The notes beneath the pieces were generated by a model. That model was not told the DNA's origin and did not search any database. It saw only the letters and a list, made by a program, of their open reading frames with translations. DNA of 30,350 nucleotides from SZUA-229 sp041589455 (GTDB taxonomy: Bacteria > Pseudomonadota > Gammaproteobacteria > SZUA-229). Made by a program: the position numbers and the translations under genes. Of this stretch, positions 1 through 7,623 are shown one piece after another. The stretch lies in assembly GCA_041589455.1 (NCBI GenBank), contig JBFHVQ010000033.1, positions 1-30,350 of the forward strand, written 5' to 3'. Each line of letters opens with the position of its first letter. The stretch's first letter is position 1.

Positions 1-856
1 CATCCTCTTCTTCGCCACGCCAGATTGGAATCAGGCGGTTTTCATCGAGGCTGCTTTCCTTAACATGGCGCTTCTCAAACATGGCGGGCCATTCTTCATC
101 CCAGGTTTTGCCATCGATGGCATAAGACACGGTGCACTTGGTGTCCGGGTTACGTTCGACTTCGCCGGCTTCACCTTTGAATACAGCGATCTGTTCGTGC
201 CCCATAATATTTGCCGCGTCCTGGTGTACTGACTGGTAACCGGGGTGGAAAATCGCCTGAATCGAGTGAGGCGCATTTAGTGGGTTAATCATACGGCCAA
301 CGGTATGTAGGGGTGAGCGTAAGCCCAGGTAGGGACGTAGCTCAATAATTTCCTTGAGACGCTCGCTGATGGTCTGAATCGGCATGTAGCTAAAGTTATT
401 TTTCTCGATCTGCTGTTTGGCGTGATCCAGTGTAGTGCTCATTTCAATCCCCAACGGCTTGAGCACTTCTGAGGTATACATACGGCCAGGTGTATGGCCT
501 TCTGCGCCGTGCATACAAACACGAACACCATTGTCAGCCAGTAACAGGGCACTCAGCACATACCAGGGCGAATGACGACGTTTACCTGCATATGATGACC
601 AGTCGAGGTCTGCAAAGGGACTGCTATCCTGTTTCAGGAAGTCACGAATGGCACGAACAAAACCCGCAACTTCTTCCGGTGTTTCTTCCTTCACGCGCAG
701 TAGCATCAGGAAAGCCCCCAGCTGTTCTGCAGTGACATTGTCTTCAAGTACCATGGTCATGGCTTCATAAGCTTCATCAACTGTTAAGCTTCGTGAGCCG
801 TTTTTGCCTTTACCCAGAATACGGATAAAGGGGGCAAAAGGATGTTCTTCTTGCAT
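1..856 (-). CDS. trpD2: TrpD2/YbiB-like glycosyl transferase family protein (partial, C-terminus outside window)
   Basis: The reading frame is open from the ATG at 856 to the window edge, giving 285 codons; the family is about 320-340 residues, so only the C-terminal end is missing. The N-terminus (RILGKGKNGSRSLTVDEAYE) and the following helical domain (GAFLMLLRVKEETPEEVAGF) have the fold signature of anthranilate phosphoribosyltransferase-like proteins. The LADNGVRVCMHGAEGH and LGLRSPLHTVGRMINPL segments resemble the TrpD2/YbiB branch rather than true TrpD. E. coli YbiB is known as a nucleic-acid-binding homodimer without TrpD activity, so a tryptophan-pathway role is unlikely. No trp genes are near. 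The start has no strong Shine-Dalgarno. The next gene upstream on the same strand is the 59-residue membrane protein at 954-1133, separated by two small hairpins. Confidence 0.85.
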   Translation of the reverse strand, partial: MQEEHPFAPFIRILGKGKNGSRSLTVDEAYEAMTMVLEDNVTAEQLGAFLMLLRVKEETPEEVAGFVRAIRDFLKQDSSPFADLDWSSYAGKRRHSPWYVLSALLLADNGVRVCMHGAEGHTPGRMYTSEVLKPLGIEMSTTLDHAKQQIEKNNFSYMPIQTISERLKEIIELRPYLGLRSPLHTVGRMINPLNAPHSIQAIFHPGYQSVHQDAANIMGHEQIAVFKGEAGEVERNPDTKCTVSYAIDGKTWDEEWPAMFEKRHVKESSLDENRLIPIWRGEEED

Positions 857-910
857 GCGAATCTCGATTAATCGTTGGAGAGGGCATTTTAAAGCCCTGG
901 CAGAGAATGT

Positions 911-929
911 AAAACCCAGTAATGCTGGG
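911..929 (-). terminator. small intrinsic-terminator-like hairpin
   Basis: Read on the minus strand, a 5-bp stem CCCAG/CTGGG with a 5-nt loop is followed directly by TTTT. It lies 25 bases after the stop of the 59-residue membrane protein and before trpD2. A second hairpin (AGGGC/GCCCT, about 880-898) follows. The stem is short, so termination is probably partial. Confidence 0.4.
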
Positions 930-953
930 CATATTCGGAGACTTATATGGGGC

Positions 954-1133
954 TTAAACCATATTTATCAAGAGTATGATAAAACCCGCTATGGCTAAAA
1001 TGGGGATAATGAAGCCCATCCAGTCGCTGCTACTGCCCTTGGGGGAGTTTTGAACGGCATGTTTCATACGTGGAAAGATAAAAACCATCAGTGCGATAAT
1101 CAGTACCGCGCTACCAATTGCCATCCAGTCCAT
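954..1133 (-). CDS. small two-helix membrane protein, 59 aa
   Basis: ATG at 1133 to TAA at 954-956. The sequence has two hydrophobic segments, roughly residues 3-20 (ending VFIFPRMKH) and residues 38-58 (WMGFIIPILAIAGFIILLIN). They are joined by a short polar, serine-rich linker (QNSPKGSSSD). This hairpin topology suggests an inner-membrane microprotein. It sits between the BI-1/YccA gene, which has its own terminator just upstream, and trpD2, all on the same strand. I do not recognise a family. It is short, but the two clean membrane spans and the tidy placement between genes argue that it is real. Confidence 0.6.
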   Translation of the reverse strand: MDWMAIGSAVLIIALMVFIFPRMKHAVQNSPKGSSSDWMGFIIPILAIAGFIILLINMV

Positions 1134-1174
1134 ATCAATAATACCTTTTAAATATACTCATAATTTCTAATCTA

Positions 1175-1202
1175 AAATGAAACGCCCCGGTAAACCGGGG
1201 CG
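1175..1202 (-). terminator. rho-independent terminator of the BI-1/YccA gene
   Basis: A perfect 9-bp inverted repeat, CGCCCCGGT at 1183-1191 and ACCGGGGCG at 1194-1202, lies about 30 bases after the BI-1 stop codon on the minus strand. A T-rich stretch follows at 1175-1182 (GTTTCATTTT on the minus strand). Confidence 0.85.
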
Positions 1203-1231
1203 TCTGTACTACCGTTGGTAGAGAGAACAGA

Positions 1232-1897
1232 CTAGTCGTCGCTACCAAATGCACCCAGCAGGTGTAGTAACGCCTGGAACAGGTTGAGTACTGACAGGAA
1301 CAGACTCGCTGTTGCCATGATGTAGTTAGTCTCACCGCCGTGAATAATTGATGATGTTTCGTACAGGATCAGGCCGCTCATGATCACGACAATCGCCGCG
1401 CTGATGACCAGCTGCATAACAGGCATTTGCAGGAAGATATTGGCTAAGGCTGCAACCAGTACTACCATCAGGCCAACCATCAGGAAGCCACCCATAAAGC
1501 TGAAATCTTTACGTGTAGTCAGTGCATAGCCTGAAAGACCAAGGAAAATCACGCCTGTACCACCCAGAGCGGTCGAAACGACGCTTGGGTTGATTGCCAT
1601 ATAATGGTTAAGCACAGGAGCCAGACCCATTCCAAGTAGACCTGTGATAGCAAATAACACAGGGATACCCGCAGAAGAGTTAGCAGTGCGTGGCAGGGCA
1701 AACCAGAGTAGACCCAGAGCAACCAGGCTAAGTACCAGTGATACACCGTGTCCCAGATTCATCGACATGCCGACAAACGCCATCACGCCACTGAAGATCA
1801 GTGTCATAGATAGCAGCATGTATGTGTTTTTTAATACCTTGTTCGTCGCAAGAACGGATTCCTGTGAGCGGCTAATAGAGATATTTTGATCGTTCAT
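1232..1897 (-). CDS. Bax inhibitor-1/YccA family inner-membrane protein
   Basis: A 221-residue protein with a polar N-terminus (about 25 residues) and about seven hydrophobic helices, the size and topology of bacterial BI-1/UPF0005 proteins. Diagnostic stretches include LKNTYMLLSMTLIFSGVMAF at the first helix, the GVIFLGLSGYALTTRKDFSF loop, and the late ILYETSSIIHGGETNYIMAT segment followed by ASLFLSVLNLFQALL. E. coli YccA binds the FtsH protease and modulates degradation of membrane proteins such as SecY; other members are pH-gated calcium leak channels. Which role applies here is unknown. A promoter-like element with a small inverted repeat lies at 1927-1957, and a strong terminator follows the gene. 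It stands next to tRNA-Ser(UGA), a neighbour I recall from other gammaproteobacteria. Confidence 0.9.
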   Translation of the reverse strand: MNDQNISISRSQESVLATNKVLKNTYMLLSMTLIFSGVMAFVGMSMNLGHGVSLVLSLVALGLLWFALPRTANSSAGIPVLFAITGLLGMGLAPVLNHYMAINPSVVSTALGGTGVIFLGLSGYALTTRKDFSFMGGFLMVGLMVVLVAALANIFLQMPVMQLVISAAIVVIMSGLILYETSSIIHGGETNYIMATASLFLSVLNLFQALLHLLGAFGSDD

Positions 1898-1926
1898 TTA
1901 TCTACCATTCCGTAATTAGTTGATTT

Positions 1927-1957
1927 GATATAGATTAACATTGTGTTTAAGACAATG
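1927..1957 (-). promoter_or_regulatory. candidate sigma70 promoter of the BI-1 gene with overlapping inverted repeat
   Basis: On the minus strand TTGTCT (1950-1955) and TATATC (1927-1932) are separated by 17 bases, each matching 4 of 6 consensus positions. The repeat CATTGT (1939-1944) / ACAATG (1952-1957) overlaps the -35 element and could be an operator. Both are predictions by eye. Confidence 0.4.
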
Positions 1958-2067
1958 AAAGTCAATACTTGGTTCCAGAAATATCTTAAGAAAAAAATCC
2001 CCAGAGGGCTAGTTTTACATGTTTTTTTCAGGTATTCTACCGCCCCTCAACGCAACGCGCTGAATCT

Positions 2068-2157
2068 GGAGAGATGACTGAGCGGTTGAAAGTACCGGTC
2101 TTGAAAACCGGCGTAGGTTTATCCCTACCCAGGGTTCGAATCCCTGTCTCTCCGCCA
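2068..2157 (+). tRNA. serT: tRNA-Ser(UGA)
   Basis: A full class II tRNA of 90 nt with encoded CCA. The acceptor stem pairs GGAGAGA (2068-2074) with TCTCTCC (2147-2153), followed by discriminator G2154 and CCA at 2155-2157. The anticodon stem CCGGT/ACCGG encloses the loop CTTGAAA, with anticodon TGA at 2102-2104. A long variable arm and a normal T arm (GGGTTCGAATCCC) follow. The G discriminator and long arm fit serine. A TATTCT element at 2033-2038 followed by a GC-rich discriminator resembles a stable-RNA promoter. The 3' end of the tRNA forms part of the inverted repeat described at 2151-2210. Confidence 0.97.
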
Positions 2158-2210
2158 TACATAAAAATAGGGCTCCCTGACCAGGGAGCCCTTTTTTTAT
2201 GTATGGCGGA
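2151..2210. terminator. terminator inside a 60-nt near-perfect inverted repeat that includes the tRNA 3' end
   Basis: Two 29-nt arms (2151-2179 and 2182-2210) are complementary except for one T/T mismatch at 2168/2193. The inner 11 bp (AGGGCTCCCTG / CAGGGAGCCCT), followed by seven Ts, form a classic intrinsic terminator for the tRNA. The outer part extends through an A/T tract to the last acceptor-strand bases and CCA of the tRNA (TCCGCCA), which are mirrored as TGGCGGA. The minus strand also carries a T-rich tract after the stem, so it may work in both directions. Confidence 0.85.
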
Positions 2211-2789
2211 AAGCCCAGACTCCTTGAAAGAAGTCATTATTGAAAAAATCGTTGAGAGTGATTTTTAACATGGTACTGCTATCATGCACCATGGCTCTGT
2301 AGGGGCGGGGCGCGACAGCCTGAATAAAAAGTCGAAAGCATTTTTTGACGTGGTTGCCTCCTTTAACGTGCCCCGCAGGGGTGACGCACTGGAGGTGCTC
2401 CAGCTATCATTTTGTCCATATTAATAACGCACTAAGATGGCTTAAACCCTCGACCAGGTTCCACCTAATATGCTAGCTGGCGAATCAATATTGAAGAGCC
2501 CTGAAAGCTAAGTACAGATATCCTGCAAAGCAATACATTCAGCTAATTTAGTTGTGGTAACAAAAGCTAATTATTAAACATAGTTTTAGTCAGTAGGCTT
2601 AGTTTTGAAAATAACCATAAACTAATTAATTTACGGTCTCCTCTATAATTTCATAAGCTTTCATGGTTAATTTATAAATTTGCGGAAAGATTAAGTCAAG
2701 GATCTGATTTATCTGGATTTATTAGGCGAATTTTGGTAGTTTTCACCCAAACGAATTAACTATTACACTTACATTGGGGTCAGTGGCTT
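2211..2789. other. 580-bp intergenic region without a recognisable gene
   Basis: I find no convincing coding frame. It holds a GC-rich patch near 2298-2320, a small CTGGAG/CTCCAG hairpin near 2389-2405 and a CATGGT/ACCATG pair (2269-2274, 2288-2293), then AT-rich DNA leading into the SCP2 gene. The promoter of the SCP2 gene is presumably in its right half, but I could not pick a clear one. Confidence 0.6.
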
Positions 2790-3191
2790 ATGCCGGAACT
2801 ATTCTCTGCCGATTGGGCCAGAAATTATCAGGAACTCTGGAATAGCAGTGAAGGTATTGCTGGACAGCTAAGTCAGTCCGGGTTTACCTCTATTGTTGGT
2901 TTTGGCGTGGATGGTGAAGACGCGCCCCGTGTTGTTTTCAAAATTGAAAATGGCAAAATTGTTGCTGCAGGTAAATCTGCAAACGGTGAATGTAACTGGG
3001 ATCTACGTGCCAGCAGTGAAGAGTGGGCAAGCCTGGTTGCAAAACCGCCAGGGCTGATGAAGCTCGGTCTGGCTTATACCTCACGTAAGCTCAAGTTTGT
3101 GAAAGGTGATTATGCGGTGATGATTAAGGATCCCGGCCTTTCAACTGCTTTTGTTAAGTGCTTTGCGCTTATGGGTAAGGCGGTGGCCTAA
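2790..3191 (+). CDS. SCP2 sterol-carrier-domain protein
   Basis: A 133-residue, single-domain cytoplasmic protein. After an N-terminal helix (SADWARNYQELWNSSE) come the SCP2-like strands, with VVFKIENGKIVAAG and CNWDLRASSEEW matching the beta-sheet that forms the lipid-binding tunnel. The closing helical region contains GLMKLGLAYTSRKLKFVKGD and a final helix. Stand-alone bacterial SCP2 proteins bind acyl chains or other hydrophobic ligands; no ligand can be named here. ATG at 2790 is the only sensible start, though its Shine-Dalgarno is poor (GGGGT about 13 bases upstream). It converges on the TgpA-like gene with only 8 bases between the stops; a weak GGCGG/CCGCC hairpin spans the end of this gene and may help separate them. 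Confidence 0.8.
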   Translation: MPELFSADWARNYQELWNSSEGIAGQLSQSGFTSIVGFGVDGEDAPRVVFKIENGKIVAAGKSANGECNWDLRASSEEWASLVAKPPGLMKLGLAYTSRKLKFVKGDYAVMIKDPGLSTAFVKCFALMGKAVA

Positions 3192-3199
3192 GCCGCCGT

Positions 3200-5176
3200 C
3201 TATTTGCACTTAAAATCTCTGCTCAACTGTTTGAACTGATCCAGTTTTACTGGTCCTGGATCAGGCTCATATCTCAGTCGAATATATAATCGACTAATTA
3301 ATTGAATCGAATCTTTCTTTTCTGGTAAAGCCTGAGCGGCCCGTTTTGCGAAATCTTCTGGCCCTTCGTAAGCGTGCCGGGTTATTCCTGCCTTTGCCAG
3401 TTTGCTACAGAACTTTTCATAAGTTGTTAAAACTGGGTCTCTGGGCTTTTCACGCTTCCATGGCTTTAATGTGGAAAGTACCAGAATAAACACAACCCCA
3501 AAGAATGCACCTGTCATGATCAGTAGTAGTTCTGAGAAGTCTATTTTACGTTTAGCAAAAGCTTCTAAAAGTGATTGCTGTAATTTCACATCATAGCCTA
3601 CGACCCATTGCTTCCAGCGGTTATCGATAGCATCCCAGTAAAACAGTAGCTCTTTAGCCAGACCACGGTTTAATTGCATATGCAGTGGTCGAGGCTCATT
3701 ATCACTTAAAGCGGCGTTTAAATTATTTTCAATCCTCTGTGGTGCAATTGCGGCTGTCGGATCAACACGTACCCAGCCTTTGTCCTGTAACCAGACTTCG
3801 GACCATGCATGTGCATCTTTTTGCCTAACGGTAACCACCTGATTAATCGGGTTGGTGGTGCCGCCCTGATAACCAAGGACAATTCTTGAGGGAATGCCAG
3901 CAGCACGCATCAACAGGCTAAAACTACTGGCATAGTGTTCACAAAAACCCCGTCGTGTCTGAAATAGAAATTGATCCACCGGGTCGAAACCAGGTGTCAG
4001 GGGAGGTTGCAAGGTATAGTAAAATTCTTGTTGCCGGTATATAGATAAGGCAGCTTGAATGATTTCTTCTGCAGAAGTGTATTGTTGTCGCAATTGTCGA
4101 CCAAGCTGTAATGTTTGTGGGTTCGTGTTTGATGGTATTTTGAGTCCAGCACTCCTCTCCCAGGGGGAAATCTGTGGCTGGATTCTATAGTGTAAGGCAG
4201 AGCTTAGTTCATACTGGTATAGCTGGTTAATTTTTTGTGTTGTTCGTAATAAAAAGTCATTGGTGTATTTGACCTTGTCAGGGGTTTTAGTTGGTATGTC
4301 CAGTCCAAATAGCCATTTTCGTTGATGGGGTTCAAGGGTTACCTTATAGCTAATTGTTTCGCCTGAATGTTGAAGTTGAGGCGAGAGAGTAGGGTTGGAT
4401 TTACCTTTTTGCCATTCACGACCATCAAAATACCACAGCACCAGCCCTCGCCAGTATAGCTGCTCCTGTGCTGGCATGCGGTTTTCAAAATTGACCCTGA
4501 ATGCCAGTTCATTCGACTGTATCAGCTTCGAAATATTTCCTGGTGACATGGTTTCGCTCAGTCCCGAGGTTGCCGTCTGCTTTTCTTCTGGCAGTTTCCA
4601 GAGTGGGCCAGGTACCCGAGGAAACAGTAAAAATAACACCAGCATCAATGGCAAAGCTTGTAGAGTAAGCTTAATAGAAAGTCGGATTTTCTGTTTGGCG
4701 GGAATAATCGCGTTTTGCTGATTGATACTGATTAGGCTAACCAGTAAAAGTACTACCAGCACTAACATGAAAATTACTGTGGGTATGCTTTGTGAAAAGA
4801 AAAAATTGGTAACAATAATAAAAAAGCTAAGTGCAACAAGAATCATGTAATCTCTTGTCTGATGACTTTCATGCAATTTAATCGCAAGTAATATAGATAA
4901 AATAATGGAACCGGCGGTTTTTCCAAAGAGAGTACCCATTTCCAGAAATATACCAGTGCAGGAAGCTATCGAAATAAGTAAAAGCAGCCATTTGGCGGGT
5001 AGCAGGCCGGGTTTTTCAACGGCTAAAAGCCGCCATATAAATAAAATAAAAACCAGTAAAATTGCCCATACTGGAAAACGTGTCAGATGAGGGCTAATTA
5101 CCAGTGCGAGAGTTGGTACCAGCCAGGTTAACGGGCTTCTTATATAGACTTCACTGCGTTTCACGTGGAATACCAA
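3200..5176 (-). CDS. tgpA: TgpA-like membrane transglutaminase (DUF3488 + transglutaminase core + DUF4129)
   Basis: 658 residues in the standard three-part architecture. About six hydrophobic helices (residues 15-190) form the DUF3488 region. A periplasmic domain (about 200-545) carries the transglutaminase/protease-like triad Cys412 (RRGFCEHYASSF), His456 (DAHAWSEVW) and Asp472 (GWVRVDPTAA). One further helix (about 548-570) precedes a cytoplasmic DUF4129-like tail (YEGPEDFAKRAAQALP). P. aeruginosa TgpA is a known essential member with periplasmic transglutaminase activity; its substrate is unclear. The gene is last in the operon moxR-DUF58-tgpA and overlaps the DUF58 gene. The frame opens with TTG at 5176; GTG four codons later (5164) is an equally possible start, and neither has a clear Shine-Dalgarno, which suggests translational coupling. 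Confidence 0.9.
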   Translation of the reverse strand: MVFHVKRSEVYIRSPLTWLVPTLALVISPHLTRFPVWAILLVFILFIWRLLAVEKPGLLPAKWLLLLISIASCTGIFLEMGTLFGKTAGSIILSILLAIKLHESHQTRDYMILVALSFFIIVTNFFFSQSIPTVIFMLVLVVLLLVSLISINQQNAIIPAKQKIRLSIKLTLQALPLMLVLFLLFPRVPGPLWKLPEEKQTATSGLSETMSPGNISKLIQSNELAFRVNFENRMPAQEQLYWRGLVLWYFDGREWQKGKSNPTLSPQLQHSGETISYKVTLEPHQRKWLFGLDIPTKTPDKVKYTNDFLLRTTQKINQLYQYELSSALHYRIQPQISPWERSAGLKIPSNTNPQTLQLGRQLRQQYTSAEEIIQAALSIYRQQEFYYTLQPPLTPGFDPVDQFLFQTRRGFCEHYASSFSLLMRAAGIPSRIVLGYQGGTTNPINQVVTVRQKDAHAWSEVWLQDKGWVRVDPTAAIAPQRIENNLNAALSDNEPRPLHMQLNRGLAKELLFYWDAIDNRWKQWVVGYDVKLQQSLLEAFAKRKIDFSELLLIMTGAFFGVVFILVLSTLKPWKREKPRDPVLTTYEKFCSKLAKAGITRHAYEGPEDFAKRAAQALPEKKDSIQLISRLYIRLRYEPDPGPVKLDQFKQLSRDFKCK

Positions 5177-6143
5177 ACAGGGCTAGTGCTTTTAAGCAGC
5201 GTTGTTTATGCTGTAAGCCGAATGAACTATTTATGTCTAGACCAGGAATGCTAAAGGAATAACTTATACCCTTGTCTTCCGCATCAAGAACCATGCGGCA
5301 TAAGATAGACAGCTTTTCTTCGGTGCCAAGTCGGGCATCAAGGTGTGACCAGTCGATACATAGTTCATGGTCTGTTTCACTGGTATAGCGCTTGGTTTGA
5401 AGTTCGCCAGTTTTGGCAATGGCTTTCCAGGCCATATGTGCTGGTGCATCTCCCGCCTGGTATTGTCGAATTCCGGCAAAGTCATCGACGCCTGCTTTTT
5501 CAGAAGCCTTATCACCTGCTTGCTGATTGATCGGTTGCTCCAGTACATAGTGTCTGCTGGCAGGTTTGGGGTAGACAAGGCACTGTCCGCTCATCTGTAG
5601 CCAGCTCCACGCATGAAACAGGCCGAGAGGGAATTCTGTTGATACTTTAATACGGGGTAGTGTGATATATCCTCGATGAATTGTTTGTACAGCGATTTTA
5701 TCCTGTGTTTCTGATTTTGAAATCAGATGTGTGATAGTCGTTTCATTACTCTCAGCCTGAATTTGTATGGCAGGATGAAGTGCTGCTTCTGGAAACTTCA
5801 GCGTGATTGGGAAATACACGGTCTGCTCTGCAAAGACCGACTGTGCGTTACCTATATAAAGGCTTAGATGATTCAGGTTCTGGTGGGTGTATACCATTGC
5901 CAGAAAACAGATCGAGCCGGTCAGAAACACCAGCATAAAGCCTAAACTGTTCTGGTAATTAATTGCGCCAGCCAGGATGAGTAATAACACAATAAAAAAC
6001 AGCACGCCCTGACGAGTCGGTAAGATATAAAGATTGGTTTTATTTATCTTTGCCTTATGACTGGTCAGTGGCTGGCGTCGTTCAGCATAGCGTTGCAGTA
6101 ATTTTTCCAGCACTCGGGGTATCAGAGGTAAACCGGAGTTCAC
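5151..6143 (-). CDS. DUF58 domain protein
   Basis: 330 residues with two adjacent hydrophobic segments near residues 45-85 (GVLFFIVLLLILAGA and LGFMLVFLTGSICFLAMVY) and a large soluble part. The DUF58 hallmark is clear around residues 218-255: DDFAGIRQYQAGDAPAHMAW, then KAIAKTGELQTKRY. DUF58 proteins almost always sit between a MoxR ATPase and a transglutaminase or VWA protein and are thought to act with the ATPase on a membrane-associated client, though the mechanism is not established. The GTG start at 6143 overlaps the TAG stop of moxR by one base, so translation is probably coupled. The 3' end overlaps the TgpA-like gene by up to 26 bases. Confidence 0.9.
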   Translation of the reverse strand: MNSGLPLIPRVLEKLLQRYAERRQPLTSHKAKINKTNLYILPTRQGVLFFIVLLLILAGAINYQNSLGFMLVFLTGSICFLAMVYTHQNLNHLSLYIGNAQSVFAEQTVYFPITLKFPEAALHPAIQIQAESNETTITHLISKSETQDKIAVQTIHRGYITLPRIKVSTEFPLGLFHAWSWLQMSGQCLVYPKPASRHYVLEQPINQQAGDKASEKAGVDDFAGIRQYQAGDAPAHMAWKAIAKTGELQTKRYTSETDHELCIDWSHLDARLGTEEKLSILCRMVLDAEDKGISYSFSIPGLDINSSFGLQHKQRCLKALALFGIPRETQ

Positions 6144-7090
6144 TATACGGGTACCTGTTGTATTAACTGGGTGATAAGCTCATCGATATTCCTGTCTTGA
6201 TGTTCTGGCTGAATCTGTAATCGATGGGCCGCTACTGCAGGAAGAATATGCTGTACGTCTTCGGGTAAAACATGATTTCTGCCTTGTAAAAAAGCCCAGC
6301 TGCGACTGCACTTTTGCAAGGCAAGCCCTGCCCGAGGTGATAAGCCATTAACAAACCAGGGAGACAAACGACTACTACGTACCAGGTTAAGTAAATAATC
6401 GAGGACAGCTTGTGACATATGAACCCCGGAGATAAGTTGCTGTAACTCCATTAGCTCTGAAGGCTGGATTACGGTAGTAAGCTGGTCGATGAGTAGATGA
6501 CGTTGCTTGCCCTTAAGTAGTTCCATTTCCGCCTGCTGATCCGGGTAACCAATATTTATTCGTAATAAGAAACGATCCAGTTGTGACTCCGGTAATGGGA
6601 ATGTACCGACCTGTTCCAGTGGGTTTTGTGTTGCGATGACAAAAAATGGCTGGGGCAGACGACGGGTCGTTCCATCTTGTGTAACCTGTCTTTCTTCCAT
6701 TGCCTCAAGTAAGGCGCTTTGTGTTTTAGGTGTTGAACGATTTATTTCATCAGCCAGTAAAACCTGTGTGAAGACGGGACCTGAATGAAATTGAAAGCTT
6801 TGTGTTTGCTGGTCAAAAATAGAAACACCGATGACATCGGAAGGTAGCAGGTCACTGGTAAATTGAATGCGTTGAAACTGCAGACCAAAAACTTTGGCTA
6901 ATGTTAGGGAGAGGGTGGTTTTGCCTACACCGGGTAAATCTTCAATTAGTAAGTGCCCCCCTGATAACAAACAACTGAGCGCTAATTGTATTTGTTCTTT
7001 CTTGCCAAGAATAATGGAGGAAATGACAGTAGATGCGCTTTCCAGTAGCTGATGATAGTGCTCAACAGGTAAATCCGATGCCTGGCTCAT
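6143..7090 (-). CDS. MoxR-family AAA+ ATPase
   Basis: 315 residues, the normal length for MoxR proteins. It has Walker A GVGKTT at residues 54-59, Walker B LLADE at 111-115 followed by the MoxR motif INRSTPKTQSALLEAMEER, sensor 1 ATQNP at about 153-157, and the arginine-finger region LPESQLDRF. The C-terminal lid contains LSPRAGLALQKCSRSWAFLQGR. MoxR ATPases are chaperone-like and help assemble or mature the products of neighbouring genes, here DUF58 and TgpA-like proteins in the same operon. ATG at 7090 follows a modest GAG-type ribosome-binding site. Confidence 0.93.
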   Translation of the reverse strand: MSQASDLPVEHYHQLLESASTVISSIILGKKEQIQLALSCLLSGGHLLIEDLPGVGKTTLSLTLAKVFGLQFQRIQFTSDLLPSDVIGVSIFDQQTQSFQFHSGPVFTQVLLADEINRSTPKTQSALLEAMEERQVTQDGTTRRLPQPFFVIATQNPLEQVGTFPLPESQLDRFLLRINIGYPDQQAEMELLKGKQRHLLIDQLTTVIQPSELMELQQLISGVHMSQAVLDYLLNLVRSSRLSPWFVNGLSPRAGLALQKCSRSWAFLQGRNHVLPEDVQHILPAVAAHRLQIQPEHQDRNIDELITQLIQQVPV

Positions 7091-7201
7091 AACTTAATCT
7101 CATTCTGAATCTGCTATAGCAATGATCATAACAAAAAAAATTACATGAGTACTATCTCTGCTGGAATCAGCTGAATAGATAAAGTGAGTCGATCAGTCGG
7201 T

Positions 7202-7345
7202 TTACAGGGTCTGAAGCAGCCCGCTTGTAGTCATAAGTATGAAAATTGCCAGTCCGGTATACAATGCAATTCTATTGGTTTTTTTCATATTTTCATTGGA
7301 TATCGCCTTAGCCTGAGGTTTTTGTCTTGTGTGATATCGGTGCAT
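7202..7345 (-). CDS. small single-helix membrane protein, 47 aa
   Basis: ATG at 7345 is preceded by AGGAAA eight bases upstream, a good ribosome-binding site. The N-terminal half is basic and polar (HRYHTRQKPQAKAISNE), followed by one hydrophobic segment (IALYTGLAIFILMTTSGLL) and a short end. The basic N-terminus predicts an N-in orientation. It lies 111 bases upstream of moxR on the same strand and could be the first gene of that operon. I do not recognise a family. Support is the ribosome-binding site plus the transmembrane pattern. Confidence 0.5.
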   Translation of the reverse strand: MHRYHTRQKPQAKAISNENMKKTNRIALYTGLAIFILMTTSGLLQTL

Positions 7346-7492
7346 GATATTGGTTTCCTGAGAGGGTGGAGTTATTAATTTCTTAAATGACAGGTTTTAG
7401 TCAATTCACAAATTGAATATAGCCAATATTTACTGAATTAGTGAGTAAATTACGGGCATTATGATAACTGGTTAACTAATTTCTTTTTAAGC

Positions 7493-7520
7493 TTGCGGAT
7501 AATGCTGGTAAGTCTATACT
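7493..7520 (+). promoter_or_regulatory. candidate sigma70 promoter of the signalling/lipid-transport operon
   Basis: TTGCGG at 7493-7498 and TATACT at 7515-7520 are separated by 16 bases. They lie about 30 bases before the leader ORF at 7549 and 93 bases before the first long gene. No other good pair was found in the gap at 7346-7548. Confidence 0.4.
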
Positions 7521-7548
7521 TATCAATGGCTTAATAAGGGATTTCGAG

Positions 7549-7623
7549 GTGATTGAACTAATTTGTCTGAAGCATGCTTTAGCAGTAACAACTACAGAAA
7601 ATGAAATGACCAGTGAAAAATAA
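7549..7623 (+). CDS. candidate 24-aa leader ORF overlapping the start of the HDOD-phosphatase gene
   Basis: GTG at 7549 has an AAGGGA ribosome-binding site eight bases upstream and reads to TAA at 7621-7623, overlapping the GTG start of the next gene (7613) by 11 bases. The frame stays open upstream to a TAA near 7480, but contains no ATG there. The downstream gene lacks a Shine-Dalgarno of its own, so terminating ribosomes could restart at 7613. The peptide resembles nothing I know. This is an inference from spacing only. Confidence 0.35.
   Translation: MIELICLKHALAVTTTENEMTSEK

Noticed and set aside
2203..2268. 21-codon ORF beginning MAESPDSLKEV just after the tRNA terminator
   Set aside because: The start codon lies inside the inverted repeat, there is no ribosome-binding site, and the frame is too short to judge. 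It may be a relic, but nothing supports it as a gene.
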